A DNA stretch of 64,000 nucleotides from Toxoplasma gondii ME49 (lineage: Eukaryota; Apicomplexa; Conoidasida; Eucoccidiorida; Sarcocystidae), in assembly GCF_000006565.2 (NCBI RefSeq), contig NC_031470.1:808954-872953 (forward strand). Reading direction: 5' to 3'. Position numbers and translations under genes: made by a program. Under the pieces are notes generated by a model, which was not told the DNA's origin, did not search any database, and saw only the letters and a list, made by a program, of their open reading frames with translations. Shown here one piece after another: positions 1 through 12,782 of this stretch. The number at the start of each line of letters is the position of its first letter. Within the stretch, counting starts at the first letter, position 1.

Positions 1-178
1 TTACGTCGACCCCTCCTTTGTATCAACCTCCAGGTATTCGCCTGTCTGTGTGTGTCTCTCTCTACTCGCTCCTTTCTGGAAGCTACCGTGATACATCGCT
101 CGGTGTCCGGTCACATCGTTTCCTCGGTTCCTAATGGATTTCTGTCGACGTGAATCTCTCTATCTATGTTCATCTACA

Positions 179-180
179 TA

Positions 181-217
<37 letters not shown>

Positions 218-240
218 GATTATATATACATATATATGTA
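179..240. repeat. CT and TA dinucleotide microsatellites
   Basis: A (TC)n run passes directly into a (TA)n run and then an AT-rich stretch, inside the intron before the exon at 403. It is simple-sequence DNA with no coding content. Confidence 0.9.
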
Positions 241-402
241 CATATGCGTTCAGCATTCTATTTTCTTGTAGGATTTGTCTGTTTCAACATGTGTATTTGC
301 CCGTTGTTTTCCTTCTGAATTTCATCGTTTTTCCCCTTGTTTTTCGCGTAGCCCCTCCCCTTCCTTTCTTATTTTTCGCCTTGTCCCCTTTCTCCCGTGC
401 AG

Positions 403-3400
403 GCGCTGTCTCCATTTTTGCCTTCTACCCCATCGGGTGCAATGTGTTGAACGATGTCGAACTCCAGATCCGCAGAGGTCGCTGTGAAGATCTCCTGACC
501 GTCTCTCCTTCTTTTCCTTCTTCGGCCGCTTCTTCGTTTGTGCCGATGGTGCCGGAGTTGCTGCCTGCGTGGCGGGAAGCCGAGATGCTGGTTCGGGAGA
601 AGGCGAAGACTTTGCCTGTGCGCTGTCGAGAAGCAGGTGTTTGGGAGCGGAGAGGCAGTGTCTCCGAGGACGCGGACTTGCCCCCAGCGGAGTTTGAGTG
701 GTGGGGAGGCGGTGGCAACAAAGACATTACGTTGAATCAGGGCACTGCCGAGCAGAGGCGCAATCGCGTTGAAATTCAGTACAAAGTTCCGCCTGAAGCG
801 TTGGTAGGAAGGGGGCAAGCCCACAAGGGGATCAGACGTCAGTCTTCGTCCCCGTGTTCAGTGGCTCACGTAGTGACGCTCTCGCCGGCTCCTGGCGCAT
901 GCCGAGTGACACCTGTTTCTTTCGAGAAGAGAGTATTTGCTTCTTCTCTGCTGTCTTTTTTGGTGCCTTCGTCTTCTCTTTCTTCGTCGTTCTTCTCCCT
1001 TGCATCTTCGATTTGAGTTAAACAGTTCTGGTTCGGGAATCATGTGCTACTACGAGTTGGACTCCTGGTTTTAAGATCTTGAAAAGGTCTTTGTTTACCG
1101 GATCCAAGTCCTTCTCATGCTTCTGCTTTTTTGCCTTCTCGTTTTTCTCTCGTTTCTCGTCTCTCGGCCTCGGCTTCTTTCTTTCCTTCTCGTTTTCGTT
1201 TTTTCACTCTCCTTTGGGTCTCTTGCGCGCGCGCAGGACGGGGACTACTGCAGCGTCATCTTCGCTTCCTTCGACCAGGTGAGCGGTCGGTGCGCGATTC
1301 TCTGGAACTTTTTCTCTCTTCAGCGTCCCTGGCAACGAGGCGCTTCATACGCAGATGCACGTCTCCCTGCGCGTGTGTGTGCAAATGCTTAGAGTGGCTT
1401 CTTCTGCATGTTTATGCGTCTTTTTCGCCTGCGTGTCTCAGTACATTCCTCGTTTCCTTCGTCGCCTCTGCGCCTCGGGTGTCCCCAGAGGGGGCCTTAT
1501 ACGTGGAGGAACTTGGCTCGGAAATGCCTTGTCTCCGCGGCCGAATGGCCCTGCGCGCTTGCGACGTCAGTCATTTCGTCTGTGCACCGTTCACACCGGA
1601 GAGCGTGTGTCTCTCCGTCTCGTGGATTCTCATGTCAGTTCCTCAATATATGTGCCGATACAAATTCGCGTGCTGTTGTGTATCTAAGCCTGTGCAGGCG
1701 GATGGTCACCGAGTCGAGTAACGCGTTTTCTGAATCGTACTTGAGTGGACTTTTCGATCATGTTCTGGAGTGGCAACAGTGCGTTTCTTCCGGTGAAAAC
1801 AGCGCCCGTCTACTTCATTGTGTCGCTTTCTCGCGCTTCACATTGGGTGTCTTTGTAATTCTGCGTGGGAAGTTCAGCGCGAGTCCGAAGTAGTTCTCCA
1901 CTGTCGACTGTTTGAGACTTTTGCTTCGTCTCTGCAGGATTGGAAATACCAGCAGAACCCAGAGCCAAAGATGCCACCCCAGAGCCACATTGCTCGTCTT
2001 CGACTCGAAGTAAAGTTTCTCCTTTTCCTTCTTCCCTGCTTCCACTCCGCTTCTCGCCTTCTTGCCGCTTGCGTCTCTCACCGTCTTCTCTGCACGACGT
2101 CCCCTCTGTTTTCTTCTCTGCCTCTCGTTCGCCTTCCCTCTCCCCATGTGTGGTTCCCCTGCCCGCCAATCTCGCACTATGTCAGTTGCATTTACCATTA
2201 GAAATGTGAATGTGTTTCGTGGTGTCATCCCCTAGTTTGTGTGTCATATCGCTTCCTTCTTTTGGGTATCCCTGGAGTGCTCCTTGTTCTTCACGCGAGT
2301 ACGTCGTCTCTTTCTGCCTGTGACTTTTGCTGGTTCGTGCTCTCGTCGTTCTGCTCTCTCTCCGTCTGCGCCTTTTTCAAAGACTCGCTTCTGCAGTGCA
2401 TGCGCTGCACTCGCCTCTCGTTCTTCTCGTCGAATTCTTCTTCCCCAGAACTACCAAGCACGATCGTCAGAAGGAAACGCCGTCATCGTAGGACGGAAAA
2501 CCTGGTAAGACCTCTTCCCTCTTGCTCTTCCTCGCCTCCTTTTTGTGCGTCTCGCTCTTCCCCTGTGTTCCTGCCTCTTTTCTGCCCCTCCCTGCAAGTC
2601 TCATTCTCTGTCCGTGCGGCTCTTCTGCCTGTCTTTCGCCGTCGCCTATCTCTCGTTCCTTCGCCTGCTGGTTCCTCTTCTCTTCTTTTCGTCTAGCTCG
2701 TCACTTCGCTTTCTCGCTTCGAGGGAATTGCACCTACAGATAAGGCCGAGAGAGAGCAGGTGCGGGCAGGCATGTGTCGAAAGGTACAGAGAGCGTGCAT
2801 ATTTGGTCTCTGTCTCTCGAGTATTTTTTTTATACACACAGAGTGTGCTTATCTATACTTAATATATATATATATATTTATACATACTATGTATGAGCCT
2901 CATGTCCCTGCATTTCTTAGTACGGCTACAGGACAGTTTTAACCTCAGTTATAAGAATGATACATATGAAGGTGCATGTTCGCGCAGATGGGCGTTTGAG
3001 ATTTGCGTGTTTTTTTCAGGATGTACCCTGCGTCTGTCCCTGCACTGTTTCCCGTGGTCGGCCCCGCGGGGTATCCGCTGATTGTTCGAGGAGACAACGT
3101 CGAAGGCTTTGCCCGCCTTGACTTTCCTCTCGCTGCGTTTCTGCCTTCCTCTGGGCTGAAGCCAAGACAGGACCGGCTTCGAAGAGACGCGTCGGCGTCC
3201 GTGCAGCTTTTCTTGAACTTGGGAGGAAACTTCAATGAGGAACGCTTCCGCTACGATCCTTTCACCGGCGCCTTCCGCCACCCGAGGGACAAGAACCACG
3301 CGCTGTCGATTCGAAGAGTTGACGTCAGCGTCGGCCTCAGCGTACGTGTCGTGGGTAAACGCGAAACGGCGGTGTTTCTCTGGTGCAGGCGATGGGCGTT

Positions 3401-6400
3401 TGCTGGGGTTTGCCGTTTCCAAGTTTTCTGTCTTTGCGAGTCCACCTCGTCGCATGGCGCCTCGTGTCGTAGTCTGGGCCTTTTTTTCGTGAGCTGGCTC
3501 GTTTCCTTGACGTGGCTGTTTTCTCCAAGGAGGTTTCTCTTCCTTGTCTTGCTGCGTCTCTGTTCAACGTCTGCCTTTTTTCCAGCGTGTGCATCCCCCG
3601 TTTCTCCCTTTGTTTCGTCGAGAAGTCTTCTTCGGCTCCTTTCTGGTCATATGTTTCAAATACACACACACACACCTTGCTCTCCTGTAGAAACGTATGT
3701 CTCCAATGCCTCGTCTCTCGACCTACGAGTCTCCGTTTTCTGCGTTTCTTTTCCTCCTTGCATGTGTGCCCTTCGCGTCTCAGTTCACACGTTGTTGCTG
3801 CCTCCCCCATTGGCCTTCGCCCTCTGCTTCTGTTCTGCGGGGTCGCTCCTCGTCTGCTTCTTCTCGTCTACGAACCGTGTCTCTGCTCGCCTCTGCGGTT
3901 TCCTCAGCGTCCGCTCTCGAGCCTGCCGCCGGGGCGCTTCCTCTTCGCGGTATTCGCGGACGGAGACCTTCTCCACCACGCTGTAGACCAGTTTCTCTTT
4001 CCGGCGTCCTCTCTCGCCTCTTCCTCGCCGTTCCCTCTCTCTTCTGTCTCCTCTGTCGGCGCCCTCTCGGGTCGTGGCTCCATTGCAGAGCACTCACTTG
4101 CCTCCGCGTTGTTGCTGGGCGAGGTGCCGACGGGGCCGCTGGGCCGCTCTGAGCTCGAGAGGCTGCAGCAGACGCGCCTGGTGAACTTCGTCAAGAGGAA
4201 GGAACAGCAGAAAATGAATTCGCGTCGATCCTCGCGGCTCTCGTCAGCCTGGTCCCTGCGACTGGCGACTCAGTTGAGACAGCAACAACTGCCCGCCGTC
4301 GTCGCTTTTTCTCTGATCGATCGGAGAACTGTGCGTGGGCAAGCGGATGTTCCCTTGACTGCTCTGCTCGGCCGCGCCGTCGTTGCGCAGTGGATCCCGG
4401 ACACGCGCTCAGAGCGCGAGAACCAGGGCGGTGCAGAGCTAGAAACGCCGGACAAGAACACAGGGAAGGAGGCGCAAAACGAAGGGAGTCAGGGAACACA
4501 CCAAAAGGCAACAGAGCAGGCAGAGAAGAAGGGAGAGAGACACGAGGATGGTGGTAACGAGGGAGCAAGACGAGACGCGCGTTCCTCTGACTCTCTTCTC
4601 TCTGGAGCGTCTTCGAGACACCGGCCTTCGCAGTCGGCGCTGGCCGTCGTCGGGTCCTCACTCCACACGCCTACAATTCTTCACGCAATCCACGAAAAAC
4701 TGGCGCCTCTCCCTGCAGATCCAGCGGAGCGACCAGCCTCTTCGTCCCCACCATTCGGCGTCACCCTCGTGTGCTTCTTTCGACAGAAAACTGAGACAGA
4801 GGGAAGAACGAGGGCGCGCGGACGAGACGCAGAGCGAGAGAACTCAGAAGACAGAACGAAGGGGGATGCAGGAGAAAGAGAGGAAGCAACAGGTTCGTCG
4901 ACGAGTCCGAGAGTGGAAGGCGGGGGAGGTACAGGTGAAGAAGGTCGGAGTTTCACAGGAGAAGGGGAGAGTTGGAAAGGGCGTGCAGAGCGAGGGCCGG
5001 CAAAAGAGACAGGAGCGATCGAAGAAAGCGAGAAAGGGAAGGATACAGGCAAGGAGAGACAGCGAGAGGAACGTTTGCTGGAGCATAGCGAAAGAAGCGC
5101 AGCTCGGACTCTGCTAGGAAACCTCGTCGGGTACCTGCGGCTGATCTACAGAGTTAACCCCATCGGAGCACCCAGCAGAAAGCAAGAAAAAGAAGAAGCT
5201 CCGGAGAGTGTGACACCGCCGAGCGTTCGCCTCGAAGCTGAACTCTGTGAAACATCCATGGGGGTTCCTCCCAATGCACCACTTTACCTGAGGGTAAGCA
5301 AAAGGTATCCATGAACATACACACACATAGAACTATATATATATATATATATATATATACTGTGAATGGGAGCAATCGCGTGTTTCCACAGTTCGTCTTG
5401 TTTGGTGTCGTTTTCTGTGTGTACCCTCGCATTTCGGTCTCTATCGCTCGTCGGACTGTGATTACACCTTTCAGGTGTCACATACAGGCGCATGAGTGGG
5501 TTGTGGAAGTCTCTTTGTGCCCTGTTTGTGCGTTGCCCTTTTTCCACAGTTCCACGAAGACTGCTGTCCACCGCTCACGCTTTATCCTTCCTCGAGACCG
5601 AGATTCAATTTGGCAGGAGCCGCGAGTGTGCCCCCACAGGCGCAGGGGTTCCTCGGTCGACTCCTGGGCGTCAGCGGTGGCGAGGAAACGACGAAGACGC
5701 GGTCTCAGGGAGAAACTCAAGCAACCGGAAGTTGGATTCTTCCCTCGGAAGCCCAGAGTCTCCTCTCCCTGAGCAACTGCAGATGTGGACCTGGTAGGGA
5801 CTACATCCTCCAAGTTGGACGACTGATCTTTGAGATTTTTCTTCACCGGAAATCCAGCTTCTACTCCGCTAGTAGAGCATAGCTACGACGATACTGAGTG
5901 GGCAAAAGAACCGTATGAACACGTGGTTTTGCGCTCTGTGGGAAACGGGTTTCTCATCAGCAAGAATCACAGGGCACGCTTTTCTGCTGCAGGACTACTC
6001 AGATGGTCTCCATCTGGCATTTGAAGACTGCACGAGAAACAGTTCCTTGCTTCCGACTCGACTTGTCTGTTTGAGGGTCAACTCGGCCTCCATGGGGCGG
6101 CTTTCCCCTGACGCTTTGCCGGGACGTTAGCGCCCAACACATCTCCATAAGTGTGTAACGGATGGTCGTAGTGACTCGTTGGACGCTGTGCACCTTCCTG
6201 ATTTTCCGATTTTCCTGAGATGTCCTTTAATTACAGCTTTTGCCGTTACATCCTCTGTCTTCCTTTCCAGGCACCATCGTTACCCTCACCACAGAGCCGT
6301 CTGCGTCCTACTCGCTTCATGAGGCTTCGTCGTTTTCGCCCTTCTCCTCGAACAGGTTCTTCCTGCCGCCTGCAGACACAGTGGACTCGCAGCAACGTCG

Positions 6401-7800
6401 CACGCTGGCGTGTTCGCTGGGCCTCATTCCCCCGGTTCCTGGAGAGTTCGATGCGAAAGAGAAGATAAACACTCCCCGCTTCCCCTTCCCCTTGGTCAGT
6501 GCTGCGCCGTCCATCTCAGCTTCTCCCTTTCTCTCCCGGTTCATCTGCGGGAACTCTGGCCGCGCCAGCTGGCGCCAGTGGAGTGCGCGGCGGTCGGCTT
6601 CGGGTGTACGTACACAGGAGGGCCGCTGGCCGAGGCAGAGGGAAGGCTGGGAGGCGGGAAGCGGACATGGTGGATTCGTGTCGTCTGTGGAGGAGAGCGA
6701 AGGTGACCGACTGTCGTCTGACGAAGAGTTTGCTGACTTTGTTACGTTCGTCAATACTCCTGGAGGAACGAGAGAAGGCCGCGACGGACTTCCTTACCAC
6801 CTGATTGTCGCCTCCATCATAGGTTTGAGTAAGTGAGGCGGGGATCTGTCTTGCTGGTTTTAGGGGGTTTCGGCTTTTGAGGACAACGCGTCGGAAGGTG
6901 TATGAGAGCCCGCATGGTGGTTCTTTTCCTGTTGTCGTCGGGGGGAAAACGGCGTTTCTCACGAGTGGCGCACTCGTGCGGCTTCGTTCGACTCTCTGTG
7001 TACCTTTTCTGTGTGTCCGGAGGGTATACCCACGCTTCTGAAGGGCCAAGTAGGCCTGGGAACTGAGTCCAAGCTCTATTCAAAGATTTTGTCAATGGAT
7101 ACCGGTACATCTTTTGCAGTAAATGTCCAGAAATGCTCTTGCTACTGGTTGCCAGGGTTGCCTCGCTACTAGAAACTGGAGACCGCTGTGACTCGCTGGA
7201 TGTGTGCCGTTCCTTCTCTCTTGGAAAGGTTCAACGTTGTCCCTCTTCGGTGTCGCATGCCAAGCCCTGAATTTTATTCTTTCCATGTGCGCCATCCCTG
7301 CGTCCCCTGCAGTCGGACTTGTCTGCATTGTGTCTCCCTGTCTCATCTCCGTCTACAACTGCTTCACCTCGAGGCGAGCCTCGAGCGTCGCGCCGCTTCC
7401 AGCGCATCCGCGTGCAGGAAGCACTCCTTTCGACGAGTTCCCTGAGTTCCACTCCGGTGAAGAGACAGAAGAAGGCAGCGGAGCCTCCGGTGTTTCTTTT
7501 CCAGCGGGTGAACCGGATCGCCTCAGGAATGTGGTGGACGCATTCGCGAAGGCGCGCGGAGAAGGGAGGGGAGACAGAGCACTGCGGCGGGAAGGAGGGA
7601 AGGGGATCGTTGCAAACAGTAACCTTTTTTCGAGTCGCTTGACCGGAGAGGCAGACACGCTTCACTTACACGAGGCAGGAGACGCCGTTTCGCCAGCTTC
7701 GAGGGGACTGTCTGCCGGCAGCGGGAAAGGAGCGAGTTACGAGCCGTTCTTCTCCACCGCGGGAGACGACAGTGATGAAGACGTGGGTGGCTTCAGCTGA
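403..7800 (+). CDS. Large multi-exon membrane protein of unknown family (5' end outside the window)
   Basis: Nine exons fit in phase: 403-803, 1237-1278, 1938-2009, 2449-2504, 3020-3341, 3908-5293, 5550-5793, 6271-6828 and 7229-7800, giving about 1216 residues to a TGA. The first listed exon begins with two bases of a split codon, so coding continues upstream; bases 1-33 end in CAG|GT in a compatible phase and may be the preceding exon. Scattered cysteines suggest a luminal or extracellular body. The 3908-5293 exon carries a long charged, low-complexity insert. The 6271-6828/7229 junction creates a strongly hydrophobic stretch (SIIGLS joined to STLSLFGVAC and onward through VGLVCIVSPCLISV), followed by a Ser/Gly-rich tail of about 140 residues, as in a membrane protein with a cytoplasmic tail. 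A weak resemblance to tectonic-type proteins (a GPAGYPLIVRG segment, and VTFVNTP before the membrane span) is only a guess. The exon chain is solid; the function is unknown. Confidence 0.72.
3661..3676. repeat. AC dinucleotide microsatellite
   Basis: A short (AC)n tract lies in the intron between the 3020-3341 and 3908-5293 exons of the unknown membrane-protein gene. Confidence 0.8.
5334..5359. repeat. TA dinucleotide microsatellite
   Basis: About 26 bases of uninterrupted TA sit just downstream of the donor at 5294, inside the intron before the exon at 5550. A similar shorter TA tract occurs near 2861-2880 in another intron of the same gene. Confidence 0.9.
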
Positions 7801-9326
7801 GCGACCGCCGGGAAGCAAACACGGTTTTCAGACCCCGATCAAGACACCAGAACAAACAAAAGGGCCTCAGAGGAAACAGAACCCAAGCTAGGAACTGAAT
7901 CTGGAACTCGTCCGGGACCGTTTGCCCCGAGTGAAGCGAACCAGAGAGAATCTGGTGGCTCATTCGATGAGCGGGCAGACGTGGACGACAGAAAGGGTTG
8001 CGAATAAAGGCGAAGAAACTGGCGTGTAGTTTCGTCGCGTTCTTCAGTATGATCACAGGCTAGTAGAGAGAAACGAGCACATGGTGTTAGGGGTCGAGAG
8101 TGGGTCCCAGAACAGTTTCGCGTTTGGTGTCGGTGGAAATAAACACGCAGATACATGGTGTAGCGCCGACGTGGATGCATGCCGAAGAAGCGTGAATTTG
8201 TGTAGTAATCCTGGGTGTTCGTGTGGCAATTCTATCCAGTCTTCACCTCTTGAGCCTATTCTGTGCATCGCCATGAGAAGGCGCAGGTATCTACGCTTTG
8301 CCGTGATATACGCTGCGAATTCTTACATTCCATACACCGTGGATGCCGGTTGCGTGTCAGGAAGACAGTTACATGCACAACTGGACGGGGTACCCATGTT
8401 CCGAAGCTCGCTGCGCACCTCTGCGACTTTCCATCTCAGCCGATCGGGAGAATCGAGAGCCAGAGAGCAGGGTACACATGCACTGAAGATTCTTCGGATG
8501 GGCAATACAGAACACATGTGAGCGCGAGCGAACTCTTGGTGTAAAGTTCAGTTTTTGCACGCGGGGGGACGAAATATGGTATCGAGGCAGAACTTGAGCA
8601 CATCCAAGTCAGGAACGGGGCTTCCAACTCTCTGAAATACAGTCTGGAACCTTTTGGATAGTGTCCCCGATTTGTGCGCTTCATCATTTCTCTGTTCGCT
8701 TTCTTCTCTCCGCCCTTGCAGCGACAATTAAGTCGTATATTTGGCTGCTTTGTTGTTATTGCATCGATGTTTCGCGCCGGGGGGGGAGGAGGTGGCATAG
8801 GCGCGCCAGTGCTATACACAGCTAAGTGAAAGCGTTCATTCTGTTTTGACGTTTATACTGCTTCTCCGTCGTCCTCTGAGCGCAGTGCTCTGTGGTTGCG
8901 CGGTTGGACCGTCGGAATGTCGAGAACGCCACACAACAGGCATCCCCATGATCCTTTTTCGTGCATGTCTTGTGAACCTCCGAAAGATCGACAACTCACA
9001 CCCTGACCCCCTTACGGAGGAAGGATAACGACAACCTGTAAAACCGCAAGTACAAAACTTTCGCTTAAAGGCAACACCCCGATGCTCACTCATATTGCAC
9101 GCCAATGACCCGAAATCTCAGGCCGAACCAATGTAGTGATCTCGTCTCCCTGACGTGACGAGCGAGCCTTCCTTCACACCACCCTTTGTGGGCGTCCTCG
9201 TTGAACAGATGACCGAACTGCAAAGCATAACCTACGCATATTCCGACGCGAGATGTCATCCCATGTCTGTTTTGGATCCCGCATCGCTTCGCGTATCGGT
9301 GTCCGGTTGAGCCGGTAACGGGTCGT
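7801..9326. other. Intergenic stretch, no gene supported
   Basis: This follows the stop of the large membrane-protein gene and probably begins with its 3' UTR. Open frames here are short, lack good splice contexts and resemble nothing recognisable. A TGCATGC word occurs at 8176-8182. A poly-G run is followed by a purine-rich GGAGGAGG near 8770-8795. Nothing else stands out. Confidence 0.5.
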
Positions 9327-9508
9327 CACTATCGCAATAAAGACACAAACACAGTTTAGGAATTTCCGAAGAGTAACATCACGCGGACACCAAGCAAATC
9401 ACGACGCAACACACATAGAGAGACTAGCGTCGGACAAAGAGAAGCACTCAGATAGAATAAACCGCCTGCTCAGCTGATGGTCTACCAAACCACCGAGTTC
9501 TTGCGACC
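9327..9508. repeat. Direct repeat copy 1 of the duplicated family unit
   Basis: About 180 bases match 12783-12977. A core from roughly 9357 to 9479, beginning GGAATTTCCGAAGAG and ending CTCAGCTGATG, appears identical in the two copies; mismatches and small indels appear only at the edges. The copy lies about 1.5 kb upstream of the intact family gene at 10989, while the second lies about 1.1 kb upstream of the decayed copy at 14034. The pair therefore seems to be part of a tandemly duplicated unit of about 3.4 kb. No coding frame runs through it. Confidence 0.85.
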
Positions 9509-10869
9509 CTCACCGCTCCGCGACCAGACCACCTTCAGACAGTCACCCATCTCTCGTGCTACGCGGCTGCGACTCCGGAATATGTGCCCAGCACGTGAGA
9601 TATCCACGGTTTCCGTTGTCCGCGAGGACGCAAGTGCCTCTTTGTGGGATCGGATGTGGACCACTACCAGTGCACGTGAAACAAGCTGGCTATTTCGCAT
9701 CGTATTTCGTGAATTGACGCTGTTTCCTGTGCTGGCCTCAGCCCAGTGACGACCCACGACAGCGCCATCCGCAGTCCGAGAAGGGAGAGGAAGATTATCG
9801 ATGATCCATAACTGCGTGAATCAAATCAAATTCCTACTCAGATGACAGTGTGATAAACTATCCCGCACGGGGAGTAGTCATGTGTGAGACACCGGTTCGA
9901 ATCGCCACTTCATATCGTACCTGAATGGTAGTTTCTACCCTGTTATTCGGTGTTAAAAGTATATTCCATCCACAACCGGGGGTTGTTAGTATTTACCACC
10001 CGAGAGACAAAAGCCAGACTGGCGCTCGCGCAGAACAACTTGACGCACTGCTGGCCGGTGACGGCAGCCGACAGTAACCATGCCTACTGGTGGTGGAAGC
10101 GTTCGCCAAGTCATGTGCTCTTGTGCAGGTCGTGCACTGAATGTGGTCACCGTTGCCGCAGCAGACGAACGACATCTGAGAGGTTACGCAGAGCCGATCG
10201 GCTGAGCAGATGGTTCGTCTCTATTAATAATGTGCTTTTATTTTGACTCGATCATCCGTCTGTGTGCGGCCGTGGTCCCGGACGTTCTGCTGTCGCCAGG
10301 TGCACATATACGCCCCCCATGATTTTAGCCCATGATATGGACAACTCACTTGATCTCTATGTGCGCCGTAATTGAGCATACGTTTTTCGTCGCACACTTG
10401 TTGAGTACACCTCAACAGAGACAAGGGGAATACCCCCTCCTGTCCAATGAATGCGCGCTGTTTTTTTCGGTTGTGTGTCATGGCGGCATTCGGACACATG
10501 TTTTTGACAGACGAAAGTTGAAATGGCGTGGCTGTTGGTGAGGCTGTCGTCAATCAGGTAACGTCATGAAGCATGCAGGAGTGTGTAAACGTTGTTGAGT
10601 TGCTCGATGATGTACGCTGACGCTTTTACGAGGAGTGACGCATGACTGCTGTACAAGGCACAGTGCCACAACACTGCGGCCGTATATTATGTACTTGCGG
10701 TAGTACTATCAAGCTGGCGTCGCTGGGGGGACTCGTTTGTCTGCCCGGCAAACGGGCTGCGCGAGTGCAACATTTCCGAGGCGTCGAGGCATCAGTGCTG
10801 CAACACTGCGAAAGACTCAGCAACGGCATCACGCGGTGTTTGTTGGTGCCTCTGTGAATCTGATATTGT

Positions 10870-10876
10870 TGAGACG
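10870..10876 (+). promoter_or_regulatory. TGAGACG word upstream of the family gene
   Basis: This matches the (A/T)GAGACG element described in Toxoplasma promoters and lies about 110 bases before the ATG at 10989. The corresponding base in the decayed copy has diverged (TTGAGGAAG near 13970). A 7-base word is weak evidence on its own. Confidence 0.3.
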
Positions 10877-10988
10877 CGACTGTGTCAAGGGGCTCGTGGA
10901 CGAAGGCGATTGCTGCGGCCCTCTCGCTCCCGCCGGTCCGTGGTCTTGATCGGGGAAGCGAGAGTGGAATATCGTTATTTGTGCCGTT

Positions 10989-11759
10989 ATGGCGCCCGCC
11001 GTAGTTAGTAGCGTCGGGTCCGAATACGATGTGAGAGAGCACAAGATGCTGCTCTTGCCAGCGAGATCTGCTGGACGGAACCGCGTCTCTGTCACTCGCT
11101 GGATATGCTGTGTTCCCCTCGTACTGGCTGCTTGTTTGCTCTTGGCATCGCTGCGCGACGAAATATGTTCGGGACCGTCAGCGCAGTCTGGTGCATTGCT
11201 TCGTGACTGGACAACTGGTGTGCAGAAGGCGCCGGCCGTTCTCTGTATAGAGGCGGCGCCTCTGACACGTGCGCCAGCAGTGGGAGATGGCCGTGTACAG
11301 GAGGACTCTGGTGACCCTCCTTCGGAGTCTGCCGAAGTGGTGGCAGTGAGTGAAGACGAAGATGCTTCACCGCGTAGCGAGCTAGAAGCACTGCGTACAA
11401 CATCGGAGCTTGTCCGGGGTTTGTCTGATTACTCAGCCATTCGTCGCGTGGGCCATGTATTGTTGGCTCTGTCAATGCTTTTTCAGTGCATGTCTAGGCC
11501 TCGAACGGATATCTGGCGTTCACCGCAGCCCATGCCTGGCAGCGCTGTGCCGTTTGTAGCTTGGGGAGTGTTTTATGCAGGACTTGAGGTGTGGAGAGTA
11601 TGGGAGACGTTGAGGTTGTCCCGGGACCTTGCTCAGGCAAAGCGCGCTATAACACTGCGGAGGGGAGACATCTCAGAGCGACGCCGAAAGCGGAAACAAC
11701 TCGAGGCGTCTGCCGTGGAGGCGGCAGCCACGTTCATTACGTATGATTATCTGTTCTGA
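10989..11759 (+). CDS. Single-exon membrane protein of a small duplicated family
   Basis: This is an intact 256-residue ORF from an ATG to a TGA. Residues 38-55 are strongly hydrophobic (from WICCVPLVL to CLLLASL), suiting a signal peptide or anchor after a basic N-terminus. A low-complexity acidic middle (EDEDASPRSELEAL, about 122-135) follows. Two further hydrophobic segments lie near 154-168 (VGHVLLALSMLFQC) and 186-199 (AVPFVAWGVFYAGL), then a basic helix with RRRKRKQ. A diverged, broken copy sits about 3 kb downstream with colinear homology extending some 200 bases 5' of the start. This shows the ORF is a member of a duplicated family and not a chance frame. Architecture and clustering recall the lineage-specific membrane-protein families of Toxoplasma, but I cannot assign one. 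No function is inferred. Confidence 0.62.
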   Translation: MAPAVVSSVGSEYDVREHKMLLLPARSAGRNRVSVTRWICCVPLVLAACLLLASLRDEICSGPSAQSGALLRDWTTGVQKAPAVLCIEAAPLTRAPAVGDGRVQEDSGDPPSESAEVVAVSEDEDASPRSELEALRTTSELVRGLSDYSAIRRVGHVLLALSMLFQCMSRPRTDIWRSPQPMPGSAVPFVAWGVFYAGLEVWRVWETLRLSRDLAQAKRAITLRRGDISERRRKRKQLEASAVEAAATFITYDYLF

Positions 11760-12782
11760 GTAATAAAACGTGTTACCGCCTTGTTGCTCTCAGCCATGCG
11801 CAGGGCCACTGCCTGCACCTGGGCAGTACAGCTCGAAATGCCGTACAAGGAGTACCTACATGAAGATAGGGGAACAGCGACATGCCATGATGTGCATCCC
11901 GACGTCACGATGGTACCGAACAGAAGGAGAAACTAGAAGGAGAAGGCGTCTCCAGAAAAGAGCGCCGGATCAACCTCTCAGCAGTGAAGCCCGAATCCTC
12001 GGGAAACACTAGCCAGCGTTGATCCCTTTCACACACTGCAGTCAAGTGACGCAGTTGGTCCCAACATTTCCAGGATTCCTGACGTCTCCTTGCACAGCCA
12101 TTAGAGAGCCCCGTCAGAAGCAGAAACGCCCTCCAATCATGATATATCCCTACATTGACTCTCGTGTTTCCTCTCGCCATTCTGTAGGGGGGACATGCTT
12201 CTAATGAAAAAGCACGCCTGCTAGATGCTGGAGGTCTCCCGTCAGTGGCGTTCACCTCCGCAAACGCTGAGGCATGACAGCCGCTGTGTTGGCGCGCAAG
12301 CAGGACTTGACGCAGCAAAATGTTGAACTCGTGTTGAAGAATGGGGATGGTACCTCATTGGTGCCTACGAGTTCGCAGGCGTTTGCCCGTTTCGCTGAAG
12401 GTTGTGCAAGACAGGTATCTCTTCTACGTATGAGGCGTTCGGGGTTCCTCGAATTGCATCTTGCGCCGAACCTCACGCGTCATTTACTGCTCTATGACCT
12501 TCCATGAATGTCACCTGTTTATGGCGTTGCAAAGGACACGTCGCTACGCTTCACTTCGAGGGCATGGGCTCCTCCTCTACTTCAGCATTCTCCTGACTCG
12601 TCTGGATCCAGAACACGCAGGGGGCAGGTCGCTTTCGGTTTTCTCACAATCGCGGTAGAACAACATACCTAGGCCCCCTGCCGGGTGGCTGTGCCGCCAT
12701 GTTTGACAGTGACAGCCGTCGTTGTGTGTTCCATGTCGTGCGTATCGATTATGAGCGTCGGGTGAGGACGGTAAGGGGCCCA
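11760..12782. other. Spacer between duplicated units, no gene supported
   Basis: The first bases after the family gene contain AATAAAA (11762-11768), a possible polyadenylation context. Short frames at 11905-12318 (-) and 12274-12507 (+) have no recognisable features. I see no RNA gene. Confidence 0.45.

Noticed and set aside
369..824. Minus-strand 151-codon ORF
   Set aside because: It lies antisense to a well-spliced exon (403-803); it is a frame shadow.
9841..9925. GGTTCGAATCG resembling a tRNA B-box
   Set aside because: The bases around it cannot form a T-stem or an acceptor stem, and no A-box lies at the right distance.
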